Positions 8,556-17,657 of a stretch of 64,000 bases of DNA are shown here, one piece after another; position 1 is the stretch's first letter; each line of letters begins with the position of its first letter. Source of the stretch: Bacteriovoracia bacterium (GTDB taxonomy: Bacteria > Bdellovibrionota > Bacteriovoracia > Bacteriovoracales > Bacteriovoracaceae); contig JAUIIL010000005.1 of NCBI GenBank assembly GCA_030431635.1, positions 124,001 through 188,000 of the forward strand, in the 5' to 3' direction. Position numbers and translations under genes: made by a program. The notes beneath the pieces were generated by a model. It made no database searches. It worked only from the letters and a program-made list of their open reading frames with translations, and was not told where the DNA came from.

Positions 8556-11318
8556 TTATTGTTCAGCGTAGTAATCTTCGTCTTCAAGCAATATCTGACC
8601 TGGATTTTCGTTAAATTCTTCTGTTGTCTCTTCATTATTTTCCTGAGCACCAGGCTCAGTTGAACTGACAAAGGATTCAAGAAAAGGATCTTGAGTGCTT
8701 TGATCGGCCAAGCGTCCCGTTTTTCTGTCGATTTTCACATTCACAATTCCCTCTGGGATTGTGAAGTCTTTTTCACCTCTCGATTTAATGGCCACTTCCA
8801 TAAAATCCTTCCAGATGGGTAACGCGGATTTCGATCCTGTTTCCCCCCACCCAAGAGTTTTATTATCATCAAAGCCTGTCCAAACACCCGTTACAACGTT
8901 TGAAGAAAACCCAACAAACCAAGCATCAACATAACTATTGGTTGTCCCTGTTTTCCCTCCTATAAAGGGGCTTACACTCTTGGCCCTTCTCCCTGTTCCA
9001 TTACGAATAACTCCCTTTAGTAAGTTCGTCATAATATAGGCCAAACGTTTGTCATAAACTTGTTCATTATCTAAATTTTCTAAATAAGGATTAACCTTCT
9101 CCTCTTTGTTCTCATCCTCTGCTTTTTCTGTAGTAGACACCACTTCTTCTTGTGCGATAACAGGGGTTTCTTCTTTTGCTAAAGGCTCGTCTTTAGTAAT
9201 TGTATAATTTCCGCCGTAACGATCTGTCACAGAAACAATGGACTTTAATTGCAGTCTCTTACCTCCACTAGGAAATAAAGCATAAGACTTCACTAAATTT
9301 GTCATTTTAATACCGAAGGAGCCGAGAGAAATACTCAAATCTCGAGGTAGCTCAACATCCAGGCCAACTCTTTGGACAAAGTCGATGAATTTTTCAACCC
9401 CAACTTCTTGTACGAGTTTAATCGTTGGGATATTTCGACTATTTTCAAGAGCTGCTCTGAATGTCATTTGTCCTTTAAATTTGCCATCATAATTTCTTGG
9501 TTTCCAATTTAGGCTTGCATCTGCTCCTCCCAGAGCTTGGGGAGAATCAAGAATAATACTTGCTGGAGTAAAGCCATTTTCTAAACTAACAGCAAAAAGT
9601 ATTGGTTTAAAGGCTGAACCTGGTTGTCTATTTGATTGTAAAACTCTATTGAACTGTGATTTTGCAAAATCAACTCCTCCAACAAGAGAGATGATCTCTC
9701 CATTAATAGGATCGATTGATAGAAGAGCTCCCTGGGCCTCAGGTTCTTGCTCAAGTGAAGCAAGAAAATATTTTTGAGTTTGAATTTGTTGTTTAAATTT
9801 AGGAGATAAATTTAACTTTCTAAAATCAGCATGAAGGTGTTCCCACAAACCAGTTTCTTTATCTAGCACATTAACCAAAATTTGATCTCCGGGCTTTAAA
9901 ATTGTGCTTGGATTTGTGACGTAAGGAAAAAACTGTCTATTTTCTTGGATATCTCTTTTATGGGCCCATCTAAAATGCTCGTAAGGAATAAAACCTCTTA
10001 CTCCTCCTATTGAAACATAAATAATTCTTTGAATATCGCTCACTTTAATAACATAAGCTGGGTATTCCTTATTTTTTTTCAAAAAACTAAAAAACTTATC
10101 TTCATCACTATTTCCAGGGACAAAATATTTTTGATATTTTTTTTCCACCTCACTTAAGAGCTCTTCTCTTCTCTCTTTTATTAAAGTGAGTTCTGGTTTT
10201 TCTGTTTCATTTTCTTTATAAGTATATTCATACGTTACATTTCCATCTGTATGAAAAATAAAAAAACTAGAGTCTTCTTTATAAATTTTTTCTCGAAGTT
10301 CTTTTCCAACGCTCTCTAAATCTTTATCTATATCAATGTGAGAAATGGCCCCTTTAAAACCTTGCCTTTTATCAAGTTCTTTAACACCATCAAGAACTGC
10401 TTTTTCTGCTTTTTGTTGAAGTCCCCAATCAAGAGTTGTTTTAATTTCAAAACCATCTCTAACAAGACGTTCGTCACCAACAATTTCACTCACTCTCTGT
10501 CTAACCCAGTCAGTAAAATAGCCTGCTTTTAGTCCCTCTCTTTGACGAATTCTCATTTTGATATCTTCTGTCAAAGAAGACTCATATTCTTCTTGGGTAA
10601 TTTTATTCGTATCTCTTAGCCTTTTAAGAACATAGAGTTGGCGAACTTTTGCATAACGAGGATTCACATAAGGAGAATATTTCCCTGGAGCAACTAAAAG
10701 TCCTGCCATTAGTGCACTTTCAGCAATTGAAATTTCTGTTAACTCCTTATCAAAATAACCATGGGCCGCGGCTTTAACTCCATAATAACCACCACCTAAG
10801 TAAACTTGATTGAGGTAAAGGTAAAGTATTTCTTTTTTTGAAAACTTTTCTTCAATCCTTTGAGCAAGAAGAAAATCTTTTATTTTTCTTGTAATCGATC
10901 GCTCGCGAGAAAGAAGAAGTTGTTTGGCCACTTGTTGTGTAATGGTTGATCCCCCTTGAACAACTCGTCCCGCTTTTATATTAGCAACCATGGCCCTAAT
11001 CACACCTAGATAATCAACACCATTATGATTATAAAAATTATCATCCTCAGCTGCCAGAAAAGAATTAATAACTCTTTCGGGGATAAGATCAATTGGTACC
11101 AACTCTCTGTTCTCAATTCCAATTTCCAGTAGAACATGTCCATCTTTTGATAAAATTTTTGATGGAAGTGGAGGTGAATAATCTTCTAGAGAAGTGACCT
11201 CTGGTAGATTGAACGAAATATAAATAACAAAAGCAAACGTAAGAAGTCCACCCATAAAACAAAGGGAGAGAAATCCAATAGCAAACTTTAATAAATTTGA
11301 AAAAAACTGATTACTCAA
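8556..11318 (-). CDS. mrcA: Class A penicillin-binding protein (PBP1A type)
   Basis: Bifunctional peptidoglycan glycosyltransferase and transpeptidase anchored in the inner membrane. A signal-anchor helix (about residues 12-34) precedes the GT51 domain with EDDNFYNHNG, GGSTITQQVAKQL and RKIKDFLLAQRIE. A central OB-like insertion follows (around IGGVRGFIPYEHF). The transpeptidase has the nucleophile motif SAFK near residue 567, SRN near 626 and KTGTT near 788. At 920 residues it is longer than E. coli PBP1A, with an acidic insertion near 700-740 and an acidic tail. The assignment to mrcA rather than another class A gene rests on this architecture. Confidence 0.93.
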   Translation of the reverse strand: MSNQFFSNLLKFAIGFLSLCFMGGLLTFAFVIYISFNLPEVTSLEDYSPPLPSKILSKDGHVLLEIGIENRELVPIDLIPERVINSFLAAEDDNFYNHNGVDYLGVIRAMVANIKAGRVVQGGSTITQQVAKQLLLSRERSITRKIKDFLLAQRIEEKFSKKEILYLYLNQVYLGGGYYGVKAAAHGYFDKELTEISIAESALMAGLLVAPGKYSPYVNPRYAKVRQLYVLKRLRDTNKITQEEYESSLTEDIKMRIRQREGLKAGYFTDWVRQRVSEIVGDERLVRDGFEIKTTLDWGLQQKAEKAVLDGVKELDKRQGFKGAISHIDIDKDLESVGKELREKIYKEDSSFFIFHTDGNVTYEYTYKENETEKPELTLIKERREELLSEVEKKYQKYFVPGNSDEDKFFSFLKKNKEYPAYVIKVSDIQRIIYVSIGGVRGFIPYEHFRWAHKRDIQENRQFFPYVTNPSTILKPGDQILVNVLDKETGLWEHLHADFRKLNLSPKFKQQIQTQKYFLASLEQEPEAQGALLSIDPINGEIISLVGGVDFAKSQFNRVLQSNRQPGSAFKPILFAVSLENGFTPASIILDSPQALGGADASLNWKPRNYDGKFKGQMTFRAALENSRNIPTIKLVQEVGVEKFIDFVQRVGLDVELPRDLSISLGSFGIKMTNLVKSYALFPSGGKRLQLKSIVSVTDRYGGNYTITKDEPLAKEETPVIAQEEVVSTTEKAEDENKEEKVNPYLENLDNEQVYDKRLAYIMTNLLKGVIRNGTGRRAKSVSPFIGGKTGTTNSYVDAWFVGFSSNVVTGVWTGFDDNKTLGWGETGSKSALPIWKDFMEVAIKSRGEKDFTIPEGIVNVKIDRKTGRLADQSTQDPFLESFVSSTEPGAQENNEETTEEFNENPGQILLEDEDYYAEQ

Positions 11319-11366
11319 AATGAACCTATCTATCTAAATATATTATATAATAAAACGTTTCGTGTG

Positions 11367-12299
11367 CTAATTATTATTTTCATCCCAGATTCTCATTAGT
11401 TGAACTATCTCTATGGAGTATAACTCTGCCTTCCTCTGCTCTTGACTAATATACTTTGATGTTTCTTTCCAATTATCTAAAGTTGTCTCACTTGCTCCGA
11501 TACTAAAACTATTTTCAAAAAGATTGAACTCTGACTGGATCCTATTTTTGACATTATTAAAAATCCCCCAAACAAAGCCGTCGTCGTTATTAAAAGCTAT
11601 CCTCTCTTTATAAGGATTATAAGTAATAACGATATCTGCTCCTAGTCTTTCTATTTCTTTCTGTGAGTAAAGAACAAGTTTTTGAGGAGGAATAACAATG
11701 AGTTTTTTAGCTGGGTCAAATTCAAAGTGAGACTTCAGGATAACTCGAGTCAATCCTTTTCTAACATAAATGACTTTATCGAGATCCCTACTATATAGAG
11801 GAAGAATAAGGGGAATTTCATATTTTTCAACTTTTTCGTTTTTAAACTCAGAATCAAGAAATTGATAGATGGCTTCCTTCCAGGAGTTGTCATAAAGCTT
11901 CATTGTCCCAATTTTTTGAAATAAAGAAAATATTTTCCATTCTACAAGTGATGTTTTTTTATATTTGGCATAGAGAGTACATATTAGGGCCCCAAAACCA
12001 GAAGCAACCAACATATTAACGGGAATATCTCTTTGTTCATACCTCTTAAGAATTCCTATGTAAGAAGACGAAAGATAAAGAGCATCAGGGAAAACATGTG
12101 CAACAACCGGCTGTCTTTTAAAAATCTCACTTGGAGGCAACTCTGCTACAACTGGACCGTACAAGTCTCCAGTATCTCTGGTATCAATAATGATTCCTGT
12201 TTCTTTAGAAGCCTGGATACTACCATCTGTAATTGTTTTTCTATCTGAAGAGCAACTACATAGCAGGATAATTAAAAGACTAGCTAAAATCTTCTTCAT
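11367..12299 (-). CDS. Lipoprotein with degenerate patatin-like domain
   Basis: A 310-residue predicted lipoprotein: signal peptide with lipobox LCSC and acylated Cys16. Residues about 66-125 follow the patatin phospholipase pattern (strand, helix IGILKRYEQRDIPVNML, then the nucleophile turn). Where patatins have GxSxG-A the sequence reads ASGFGA at 99-104, so the nucleophile serine aligns with Gly101. The glycine-rich oxyanion loop is replaced by DALYLSSS. It is therefore probably a catalytically dead relative, with a structural or binding role. Its start overlaps the end of xseB by 20 bases, so it is made with exonuclease VII small subunit. Confidence 0.7.
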   Translation of the reverse strand: MKKILASLLIILLCSCSSDRKTITDGSIQASKETGIIIDTRDTGDLYGPVVAELPPSEIFKRQPVVAHVFPDALYLSSSYIGILKRYEQRDIPVNMLVASGFGALICTLYAKYKKTSLVEWKIFSLFQKIGTMKLYDNSWKEAIYQFLDSEFKNEKVEKYEIPLILPLYSRDLDKVIYVRKGLTRVILKSHFEFDPAKKLIVIPPQKLVLYSQKEIERLGADIVITYNPYKERIAFNNDDGFVWGIFNNVKNRIQSEFNLFENSFSIGASETTLDNWKETSKYISQEQRKAELYSIEIVQLMRIWDENNN

Positions 12300-12495
12300 T
12301 TAACTCTTCTGTTAAGACTTTTATCTTTTTCTGAGCATTATCAAGGGTTGATTTACAGTTTTTATAAAGCTCAACTCCCTTCTCAAATTTTTTCAAACTT
12401 GATTCCAAATCTATTTTTCCTGACTCTAATTCTTCAACAATTTTTTCAAGCTCTTTTAAAGATTTTTCAAATTGATTTTTTTTTCCTTCACTCAA
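12280..12495 (-). CDS. xseB: Exodeoxyribonuclease VII small subunit
   Basis: Small helical subunit that coats XseA and limits its nuclease. The 71-residue sequence has the family pattern FEKSLKELEKIVEELESG followed by a second helix LESSLKKFEKGVELYKNC. The start codon is TTG at 12495, chosen because AAGGAG lies seven bases before it and no ATG is available. The xseA gene is not in this window. It overlaps the downstream patatin-like lipoprotein gene. Confidence 0.88.
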   Translation of the reverse strand: MSEGKKNQFEKSLKELEKIVEELESGKIDLESSLKKFEKGVELYKNCKSTLDNAQKKIKVLTEELNEEDFS

Positions 12496-12847
12496 GCTTA
12501 ATCTCCTTTAACTTTGTGCCAATATTTTGACATTTTAAGTTTTGGGCAGTCATTGATTCGCCATCAATAAATTTTTAATATTTTTTTCTCCCCAATATAT
12601 AACTCATTAATTTTATAGCACTATAAACACCAAACATAAATTTTTTTAAAATAAGAGATTAAGATACTCAGAAGAGAGTAAAACAAGCTTACTCAAGTAC
12701 TAATCTAATTTCTTAGGTTTAAAGCACTAGGTTTTTTTTTCCCAGTGACTATATTTTGGCACTAATATTGCTACAATTTTACCTGTGGAGAAGATGCTTT
12801 CATCAGGAAGATGGCTGCAGTCTCTTCAGAAGTTTTTGGAGGAAGGG
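12496..12847. other. Intergenic region between xseB and the flagellar operon
   Basis: About 350 very AT-rich bases between divergent genes if flgF begins at the TTG at 12848. It must hold the minus-strand xseB promoter, which I cannot place, and it carries the sigma-54 promoter of the flagellar operon at 12757-12771. The bases from 12785 to 12847 are open in the flgF frame but do not resemble the conserved FlgF N-terminus, so I treat them as untranslated leader. Confidence 0.6.
12757..12771 (+). promoter_or_regulatory. Sigma-54 promoter of the flagellar operon
   Basis: TGGCAC at 12757-12762 and TTGC at 12768-12771 give the GG-N10-GC spacing of RpoN promoters, close to the consensus TGGCACG-N4-TTGC. 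Transcription would start near 12783. Class II/III flagellar genes of many proteobacteria use RpoN, which supports the call. The dedicated activator is not recognisable next to it. Confidence 0.75.
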
Positions 12848-13687
12848 TTGAAAAATATTTGGGTACCTTTGTCCGGCCAAATTGCTCAACAAAGGAAGGT
12901 TGAGACAATTGCAAACAATGTTGCTAACGCAAACACTCCTGGTTTTAAAAGAGATGATGTTGCGTTTAAAGAGCATTTAAGTGCGCTGGAAAATGGTATT
13001 GATGATGTTGACTTGCCAAACAAAGAGTGGAGTCCGAAAGATTTTTACCATACTTATGGTTCTCAGAACTCTTATGTGAAGGTGGATGGTAGTTATACAA
13101 ACTTTCAACAAGGTCAGCTCACCCCGACGCAAAACCCATTGGACTTTGCTCTTAATGGCAATGGTTTTTTTGAGGTTTTAACTCCAAATGGAATTCGTTT
13201 TACTCGTAATGGAGCTTTTGCTTTATCCAAGGATGGAGAGCTGGTCACAAGCAAAGGGTACAAACTCTTAAGCTTGACCAACCAGGCACCGAATACTCAA
13301 GGAAGAGTTGAAAGTGCCTCATTATCACCGACAGATAGAATTATCAAAATTCCGTCTGCCAAAAGATTAGTTGTCACACCTGCGGGAGAAATTTTCTCTG
13401 ATGGACAACTTCTCAACAAAGTCTCTGTCGTTGAATTTAAAGATCCCCATGCTCTTAAAAAAGAGGGGGATTCTCTTTTTGTTAACAATAAACAAGAGAA
13501 TTTCTTAAAAAACGAAGAAATTAAAACAGCTGTTATGCAGGGATTCATGGAAGAATCTAATGTGAACGCTGTTGCTGAAATGTCTGAGCTTATTAAAGCT
13601 CATCGTCATTTTGAAAGTATACAAAAAGCCATTAATGCTTATGACGGTATGTCCGCTAGAGCTGTTAATGACGTAGCAAAATTCTAA
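12848..13687 (+). CDS. flgF: Flagellar proximal rod protein FlgF
   Basis: Rod component between the MS ring and the FlgG distal rod. The N-terminal conserved segment VETIANNVANANTPGFKRDD and the C-terminal MQGFMEESNVNAVAEMSELI are the flagellar rod/hook signatures. I start it at TTG 12848, because GGAGG lies five bases before it and the resulting N-terminus (MKNIWVPLSGQIAQQ) matches FlgF proteins. A longer in-frame reading from GTG 12785 would begin almost at the predicted sigma-54 transcription start, so it is less likely. First gene of the operon. Confidence 0.92.
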   Translation: MKNIWVPLSGQIAQQRKVETIANNVANANTPGFKRDDVAFKEHLSALENGIDDVDLPNKEWSPKDFYHTYGSQNSYVKVDGSYTNFQQGQLTPTQNPLDFALNGNGFFEVLTPNGIRFTRNGAFALSKDGELVTSKGYKLLSLTNQAPNTQGRVESASLSPTDRIIKIPSAKRLVVTPAGEIFSDGQLLNKVSVVEFKDPHALKKEGDSLFVNNKQENFLKNEEIKTAVMQGFMEESNVNAVAEMSELIKAHRHFESIQKAINAYDGMSARAVNDVAKF

Positions 13688-13706
13688 CTTTGTTCCAGGA
13701 GGGAAC

Positions 13707-14492
13707 ATGTTAAAAGCACTTAACACCGCCGCAACCGGTATGGCTGCTCAAGAGCAGAACGTTAACACCATTTCAAACAACATTTCCAACGTCAACACGG
13801 TTGGTTTTAAAAAGTCGAGAACTGAGTTTGAAGATCTTCTTTACGAAACAGTTGAAGAAGCTGGTGGACGCTCTTCTGCGACGACTCAATATGCTGTTGG
13901 GACTCAAACAGGATCAGGGGCCAAAGTGTCTGCTTCTCGCAAGGTTCTTACCCAGGGAGATCCCATTGTTACTGATAACCCTTATGATCTGATGCTAAAT
14001 GGAGATGGCTATTTTGGAATTATTGATCCTAAAGGACAACTCAAGTTCACCAGAGATGGAGCTTTTAGTGTTGATTCTCAGGGTAATATTGTTAATAAAA
14101 ATGGTTATAAGCTCTATCCAGGAATTACAGTTCCTCCTCAAACGAGTTATATCAATATTTCTGAAAATGGACAGGTTGAAGCTCAGTTTAAAAACCAACC
14201 AGAACCACAAAATCTTGGGCAGCTTCCAGTTTTTACTTTTGTTAACTCAACAGGGTTAAGGGCCGAAGGGAAAAATCTCTTCGCTGCGACTTCAGGAAGT
14301 GGACAGGCCATTGAGAATATTCCTGGAGAAAACAATGCTGCTGTCGTTCAGCAAGGGATGCTTGAATCATCAAATGTAAGCATTATGAAAGAGATGACAA
14401 ATCTGATTAAGGCACAAAGGGCCTATGAAATGAACTCGAAGGTTATGAGTACCGCAGACCAACTTTTACAGATTACAAATAATATTAGGTAA
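13707..14492 (+). CDS. flgG: Flagellar distal rod protein FlgG
   Basis: Builds the distal rod that passes through the P and L rings. The 261-residue protein has the usual start MLKALNTAATGMAAQ, the ISNNISNVNTVGFKKS motif and the C-terminal QGMLESSNVSIMKEMTNLI with KAQRAYEMNSK. Length matches the family. A strong AGGAGG lies just before the ATG, 19 bases after flgF. Confidence 0.97.
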   Translation: MLKALNTAATGMAAQEQNVNTISNNISNVNTVGFKKSRTEFEDLLYETVEEAGGRSSATTQYAVGTQTGSGAKVSASRKVLTQGDPIVTDNPYDLMLNGDGYFGIIDPKGQLKFTRDGAFSVDSQGNIVNKNGYKLYPGITVPPQTSYINISENGQVEAQFKNQPEPQNLGQLPVFTFVNSTGLRAEGKNLFAATSGSGQAIENIPGENNAAVVQQGMLESSNVSIMKEMTNLIKAQRAYEMNSKVMSTADQLLQITNNIR

Positions 14493-14494
14493 GT

Positions 14495-15370
14495 ATGAGA
14501 CTTTTTTTTGCTTTTCTTTTTTCTTTCCACCTCATGGCCAACGAGCAATGCCAGATACGTACCTCTAAGGCGCTGCTTATTATTGATAATAATTCAAGTA
14601 GTCCCAACCAAAGTATTCAAGACACTGACTGTGAAGAAAGCCTTATTAAAGAGTTTCATGCTATTGTTTCAAATGCTTCCGGTGTGCTTACTCAAGAAAA
14701 ATTAAATCTTTATCTAAAAAAATCAAAAATTAAACTTTCTCCTTCAAAAATTGAAATTCGTCAGTTTAGTGAGCTTTTAGAGAAAAATGTTATTAAAAAT
14801 GAAAACATGGTAGTAAAAAATATCAAACAACTCTCTAATAACAAAATCATCCAACTTGATAGCTTAGATAGCGTTGATATTATCTGTAACAACTGCAATG
14901 AAAGCGGAGCGAAAAACGTCCAAATTGTTTATGATTCAAACCTTAAAAAGCAAAGAAAACTTTGGATAACTTTTGATCTTTTAAGAAGAAGATTTGCTCT
15001 TGTTGCGCGAAAAACAATTAATACGTTTAGTTCAAAACTTAGTAAAGAAGACTTCAAGAAAGTAGAAGTCCCTTTAAATGAAAACATTAACCTTTTTGAT
15101 GATTTTGAAAATCTTAGATTTTATAAGACAAATAAATCTATTCATGCAGGACAAGTCTTAACTCAAGGGGATCTATCCCCTATCGACCTTGTTCGTTCAG
15201 GTAGAAAAGTTAAAGTTCTTATTTCTCAAAAAAGTGTCACCCTCAAAACAATTGGAGTTTCTAAAAGCTCTGGTAAACTGGGGGACTTAGTTGAAGTTTT
15301 TAACCCTAAATCAAAGAAAAAATTTGTTGCTGAGATTATAGATGAAAACACAGTTCAAATTAAATTATAG
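14495..15370 (+). CDS. flgA: Flagellar P-ring assembly chaperone FlgA
   Basis: Periplasmic chaperone for FlgI polymerisation. A signal peptide (about residues 1-15, ending LMANEQ) precedes a poorly conserved middle. The C-terminal SAF domain from about residue 205 contains FYKTNKSIHAGQVLTQGDLS, VTLKTIGVSKSSGKLGD and VEVFNPKSKKKF, all typical of FlgA. At 291 residues it is longer than E. coli FlgA. It starts two bases after flgG, between flgG and flgH as in related species. Confidence 0.9.
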   Translation: MRLFFAFLFSFHLMANEQCQIRTSKALLIIDNNSSSPNQSIQDTDCEESLIKEFHAIVSNASGVLTQEKLNLYLKKSKIKLSPSKIEIRQFSELLEKNVIKNENMVVKNIKQLSNNKIIQLDSLDSVDIICNNCNESGAKNVQIVYDSNLKKQRKLWITFDLLRRRFALVARKTINTFSSKLSKEDFKKVEVPLNENINLFDDFENLRFYKTNKSIHAGQVLTQGDLSPIDLVRSGRKVKVLISQKSVTLKTIGVSKSSGKLGDLVEVFNPKSKKKFVAEIIDENTVQIKL

Positions 15371-15381
15371 AGAGTGATTTT

Positions 15382-16140
15382 ATGAAGTTTTTTTTAAGTT
15401 ATGGTTTTATTTTTTTATTTTTTAGTTCTTGTGCAAGTTATATCAATAAACTTCACCGTCAAATTCAGTATAGTGAACAGCAAAATAGAAGAGCACATAC
15501 AAGACCTACGGAAGAAGATAAACCTTATAATCCTTTTGCAAGAAAGAGATATGATAAAAGACCTATTAATAACCCTGTAACTTTCCAGAACAGTAGAGCA
15601 AGAGCTCAAAGTGAACAAAATAATTCTCATCGTTCTCAATCTCATCGGCGTTACCAGGCTAATGACTTAGTTGACCATGGCCACAGTGGAAGTCTTTGGG
15701 CCGGTGAAGATAAGGAAAATTTCCTTTTTGCAGCAAATAAAACAAAAGCTTTGGGAGATATCATCATTATTGATGTTCTTGAAGATTTAAAAAACGATAT
15801 TGCTAATGAATTAAAAAGAGCTTTCCCTGTTGCAGAGAAAAAGAAACCTAAAACAGAAGGTAAAACTCCAGCTGGCGCTCAAGCAGCAGCCCCAGAACCT
15901 CCTGAACCAGCGAAGGCCGACAATCCTAACGACACTAAAATTTATGATAAAATTTCAAGCCAAGTGGTTGAGATTATCAGTAAAGACTATGTTTTAATCA
16001 GAGGGGAAAAAGAAGTTCTTTTTAGAAAGAAAAAGAGAATCATTGATGTCCAAGCGTTAATTTCTAAAAAAGATCTTTCAAATAACGACCGTGTAGATTC
16101 AGATAAAATTTTAGAACAAAAAATAACAGTTTTAAGGTAG
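15382..16140 (+). CDS. flgH: Flagellar L-ring lipoprotein FlgH
   Basis: Outer-membrane lipoprotein forming the L ring bushing. Signal peptide with lipobox FSSC places the acylated Cys near residue 17. The central SGSLWAGEDKENFLFAANK and KALGDIIIIDV match the FlgH core. There is a long basic, Arg/Asn-rich stretch before the core (about 25-90) and a Pro/Ala-rich insertion near 160-180 not typical of enterobacteria. Four bases separate it from flgI. Confidence 0.92.
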   Translation: MKFFLSYGFIFLFFSSCASYINKLHRQIQYSEQQNRRAHTRPTEEDKPYNPFARKRYDKRPINNPVTFQNSRARAQSEQNNSHRSQSHRRYQANDLVDHGHSGSLWAGEDKENFLFAANKTKALGDIIIIDVLEDLKNDIANELKRAFPVAEKKKPKTEGKTPAGAQAAAPEPPEPAKADNPNDTKIYDKISSQVVEIISKDYVLIRGEKEVLFRKKKRIIDVQALISKKDLSNNDRVDSDKILEQKITVLR

Positions 16141-16144
16141 ATGT

Positions 16145-17128
16145 ATGAAAAAAATTATTCTCTTATTTGCATTTCTTCAACTCGCCATTGGTTCTGAAAA
16201 TAGAATCAAAGATCTTGTAACCATTAAAGGAGTTCGAGATAATCCTCTGATTGGTTACGGACTCGTTATTGGTCTTAATGGAACGGGTGATAGCGGAGGG
16301 GAAATTACATCTACTTCATTAAAAAAAATGTTCCAAACCCTCGGTCTTAATCCTACAACAGAAATCAGTTCCGCCAACGTTGCTGCTGTTATCGTAACGG
16401 CCAAACTTCCCCCTTTTGCAAGATTAGGCCAAAAAATTGATGTCATCGTCTCTTCTATTGGAGACGCTTCTTCTTTAGCAGGAGGAACTCTTTTGATAAC
16501 TCCACTGAAAGGTGGAGATGGAAAAATTTACAGTGTGGCCAGCGGTCCTCTTTCTATCGGAGGTCTAACTCAAGGGCAAAGATTTGCAACTACAGGAAAA
16601 ATCCCAAGTGGCGCTACAGTTGAGAGAGAACTTCAAGTTGAATTTGATCAGAAAAAAGCAGTCAGAATGGCTTTAAAGCATCCGGATTTTACAACTGCTG
16701 CAAGAATTGAAAAAACAATTAATCAAGAACTTGGAGGAAAATTTGCTTCGGCCAAAGATTCAGCAACAATTGATCTGATTATTCCTCCCAATTATCAAAG
16801 AAAAGTTGTTGATCTCATTGCTATCATGGAAAATTTTAAAGTTGTCTCTGATGCAAAAGCCAGAATAGTTATTAACGAAAGAACTGGAACTATTGTGGCC
16901 GGTGGAGATATCACACTAAATCACTCGGCTATTAGCCATGGTGATCTCATTATTGAAATTGGTGGAGAAGAAGGCAAGAAGGGGTTTCATATACTTGATG
17001 AAAAAACTTCGCTTAATGACTTAGTTAAGGCCCTCAACGCAATTGGAACAAAACCAGAAGATCTTATCTCCATTTTTCAAACACTTAAGCAAAATGGTTC
17101 TCTCATAGCAGATCTAGAGTTCATATAG
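16145..17128 (+). CDS. flgI: Flagellar P-ring protein FlgI
   Basis: Forms the P ring around the rod in the peptidoglycan layer. It has a signal peptide (about residues 1-16) and the highly conserved IKDLVTIKGVRDNPLIGYGL, VIGLNGTGDSG, NVAAVIVTAKLPPFA and IDVIVSSIGDASSL. At 327 residues it is a little shorter than the E. coli protein but ends with the normal ILQ/IFQTLKQ-type segment. Co-transcribed with flgH. Confidence 0.97.
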   Translation: MKKIILLFAFLQLAIGSENRIKDLVTIKGVRDNPLIGYGLVIGLNGTGDSGGEITSTSLKKMFQTLGLNPTTEISSANVAAVIVTAKLPPFARLGQKIDVIVSSIGDASSLAGGTLLITPLKGGDGKIYSVASGPLSIGGLTQGQRFATTGKIPSGATVERELQVEFDQKKAVRMALKHPDFTTAARIEKTINQELGGKFASAKDSATIDLIIPPNYQRKVVDLIAIMENFKVVSDAKARIVINERTGTIVAGGDITLNHSAISHGDLIIEIGGEEGKKGFHILDEKTSLNDLVKALNAIGTKPEDLISIFQTLKQNGSLIADLEFI

Positions 17129-17177
17129 AGGTAAATTTATCAGTTTTTTTATTTATAAAGATATTAATTAAAGCTTA

Positions 17178-17186
17178 TGATATAAT
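17178..17186 (+). promoter_or_regulatory. Candidate extended -10 promoter before flgJ
   Basis: TGATATAAT is a perfect extended -10 element located in the 103-base gap between flgI and flgJ. No convincing -35 box is present, as is common with extended -10 promoters. It could start a secondary transcript for flgJ-flgM-flgN-flgK-flgL. A weak hairpin (ATCAA...TTGAT) follows in the leader. Confidence 0.4.
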
Positions 17187-17231
17187 GGTAGTGGGCATAT
17201 CAAGGATTGATGGCCTTTAAAAACAACTAGG

Positions 17232-17657
17232 ATGGTTGTCTTGAAAGCAAGTAACGTATCAGAAAAAAAATTTAACGTTTCATCAGAAAGTAAGCGTCAA
17301 CGAAATCGCGTTGATAATCTTAAAAATAAACCCTTATCAAAAGAAGAAGCAAGAAAACCATTTGAAAAAATAGCTGAAGGAATGGAAACTCAATTTGTCC
17401 ATCATATGTTAAAACAAATGAGACAAACAATTCCACAAGATAAACCTGATAGTAGTGAAGTTAGTTATTATAATTCTCTTACAGACTATGAAAGAGCTAA
17501 AATTTTAGCAACAGATCCAAAGGGTGGAATAGGAATAAAGAAAATGGTTCTTGATGAAATTCTTCCTCACTATCTAAAAAAACAGCCTAATCATAAACCA
17601 GCATCACAAGTTCATTCTTCATACATGAATGCTGCAAAGGAGAACTCCCATGAGTAG
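17232..17657 (+). CDS. flgJ: Rod-binding protein FlgJ, single-domain form
   Basis: Rod cap that guides rod assembly. The 141-residue protein contains only the rod-binding domain: FEKIAEGMETQFVHHMLKQM, then YYNSLTDYERAKILA and GGIGIKKMVLDEIL. The muramidase domain fused in E. coli FlgJ is absent, so another hydrolase must open the cell wall. The start is uncertain; TTG at 17241 has a better-spaced AGGA than the ATG at 17232. It overlaps flgM by eight bases. Confidence 0.87.
   Translation: MVVLKASNVSEKKFNVSSESKRQRNRVDNLKNKPLSKEEARKPFEKIAEGMETQFVHHMLKQMRQTIPQDKPDSSEVSYYNSLTDYERAKILATDPKGGIGIKKMVLDEILPHYLKKQPNHKPASQVHSSYMNAAKENSHE

Noticed and set aside
12785-12847. N-terminal extension of FlgF from GTG 12785
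   Set aside because: It is at the predicted transcription start, lacks a ribosome site, and does not match FlgF N-termini.
17629-17649. Longer FlgM from ATG 17629
   Set aside because: The ATG at 17650 has a strong AGGAG; the extra seven codons lie in flgJ.
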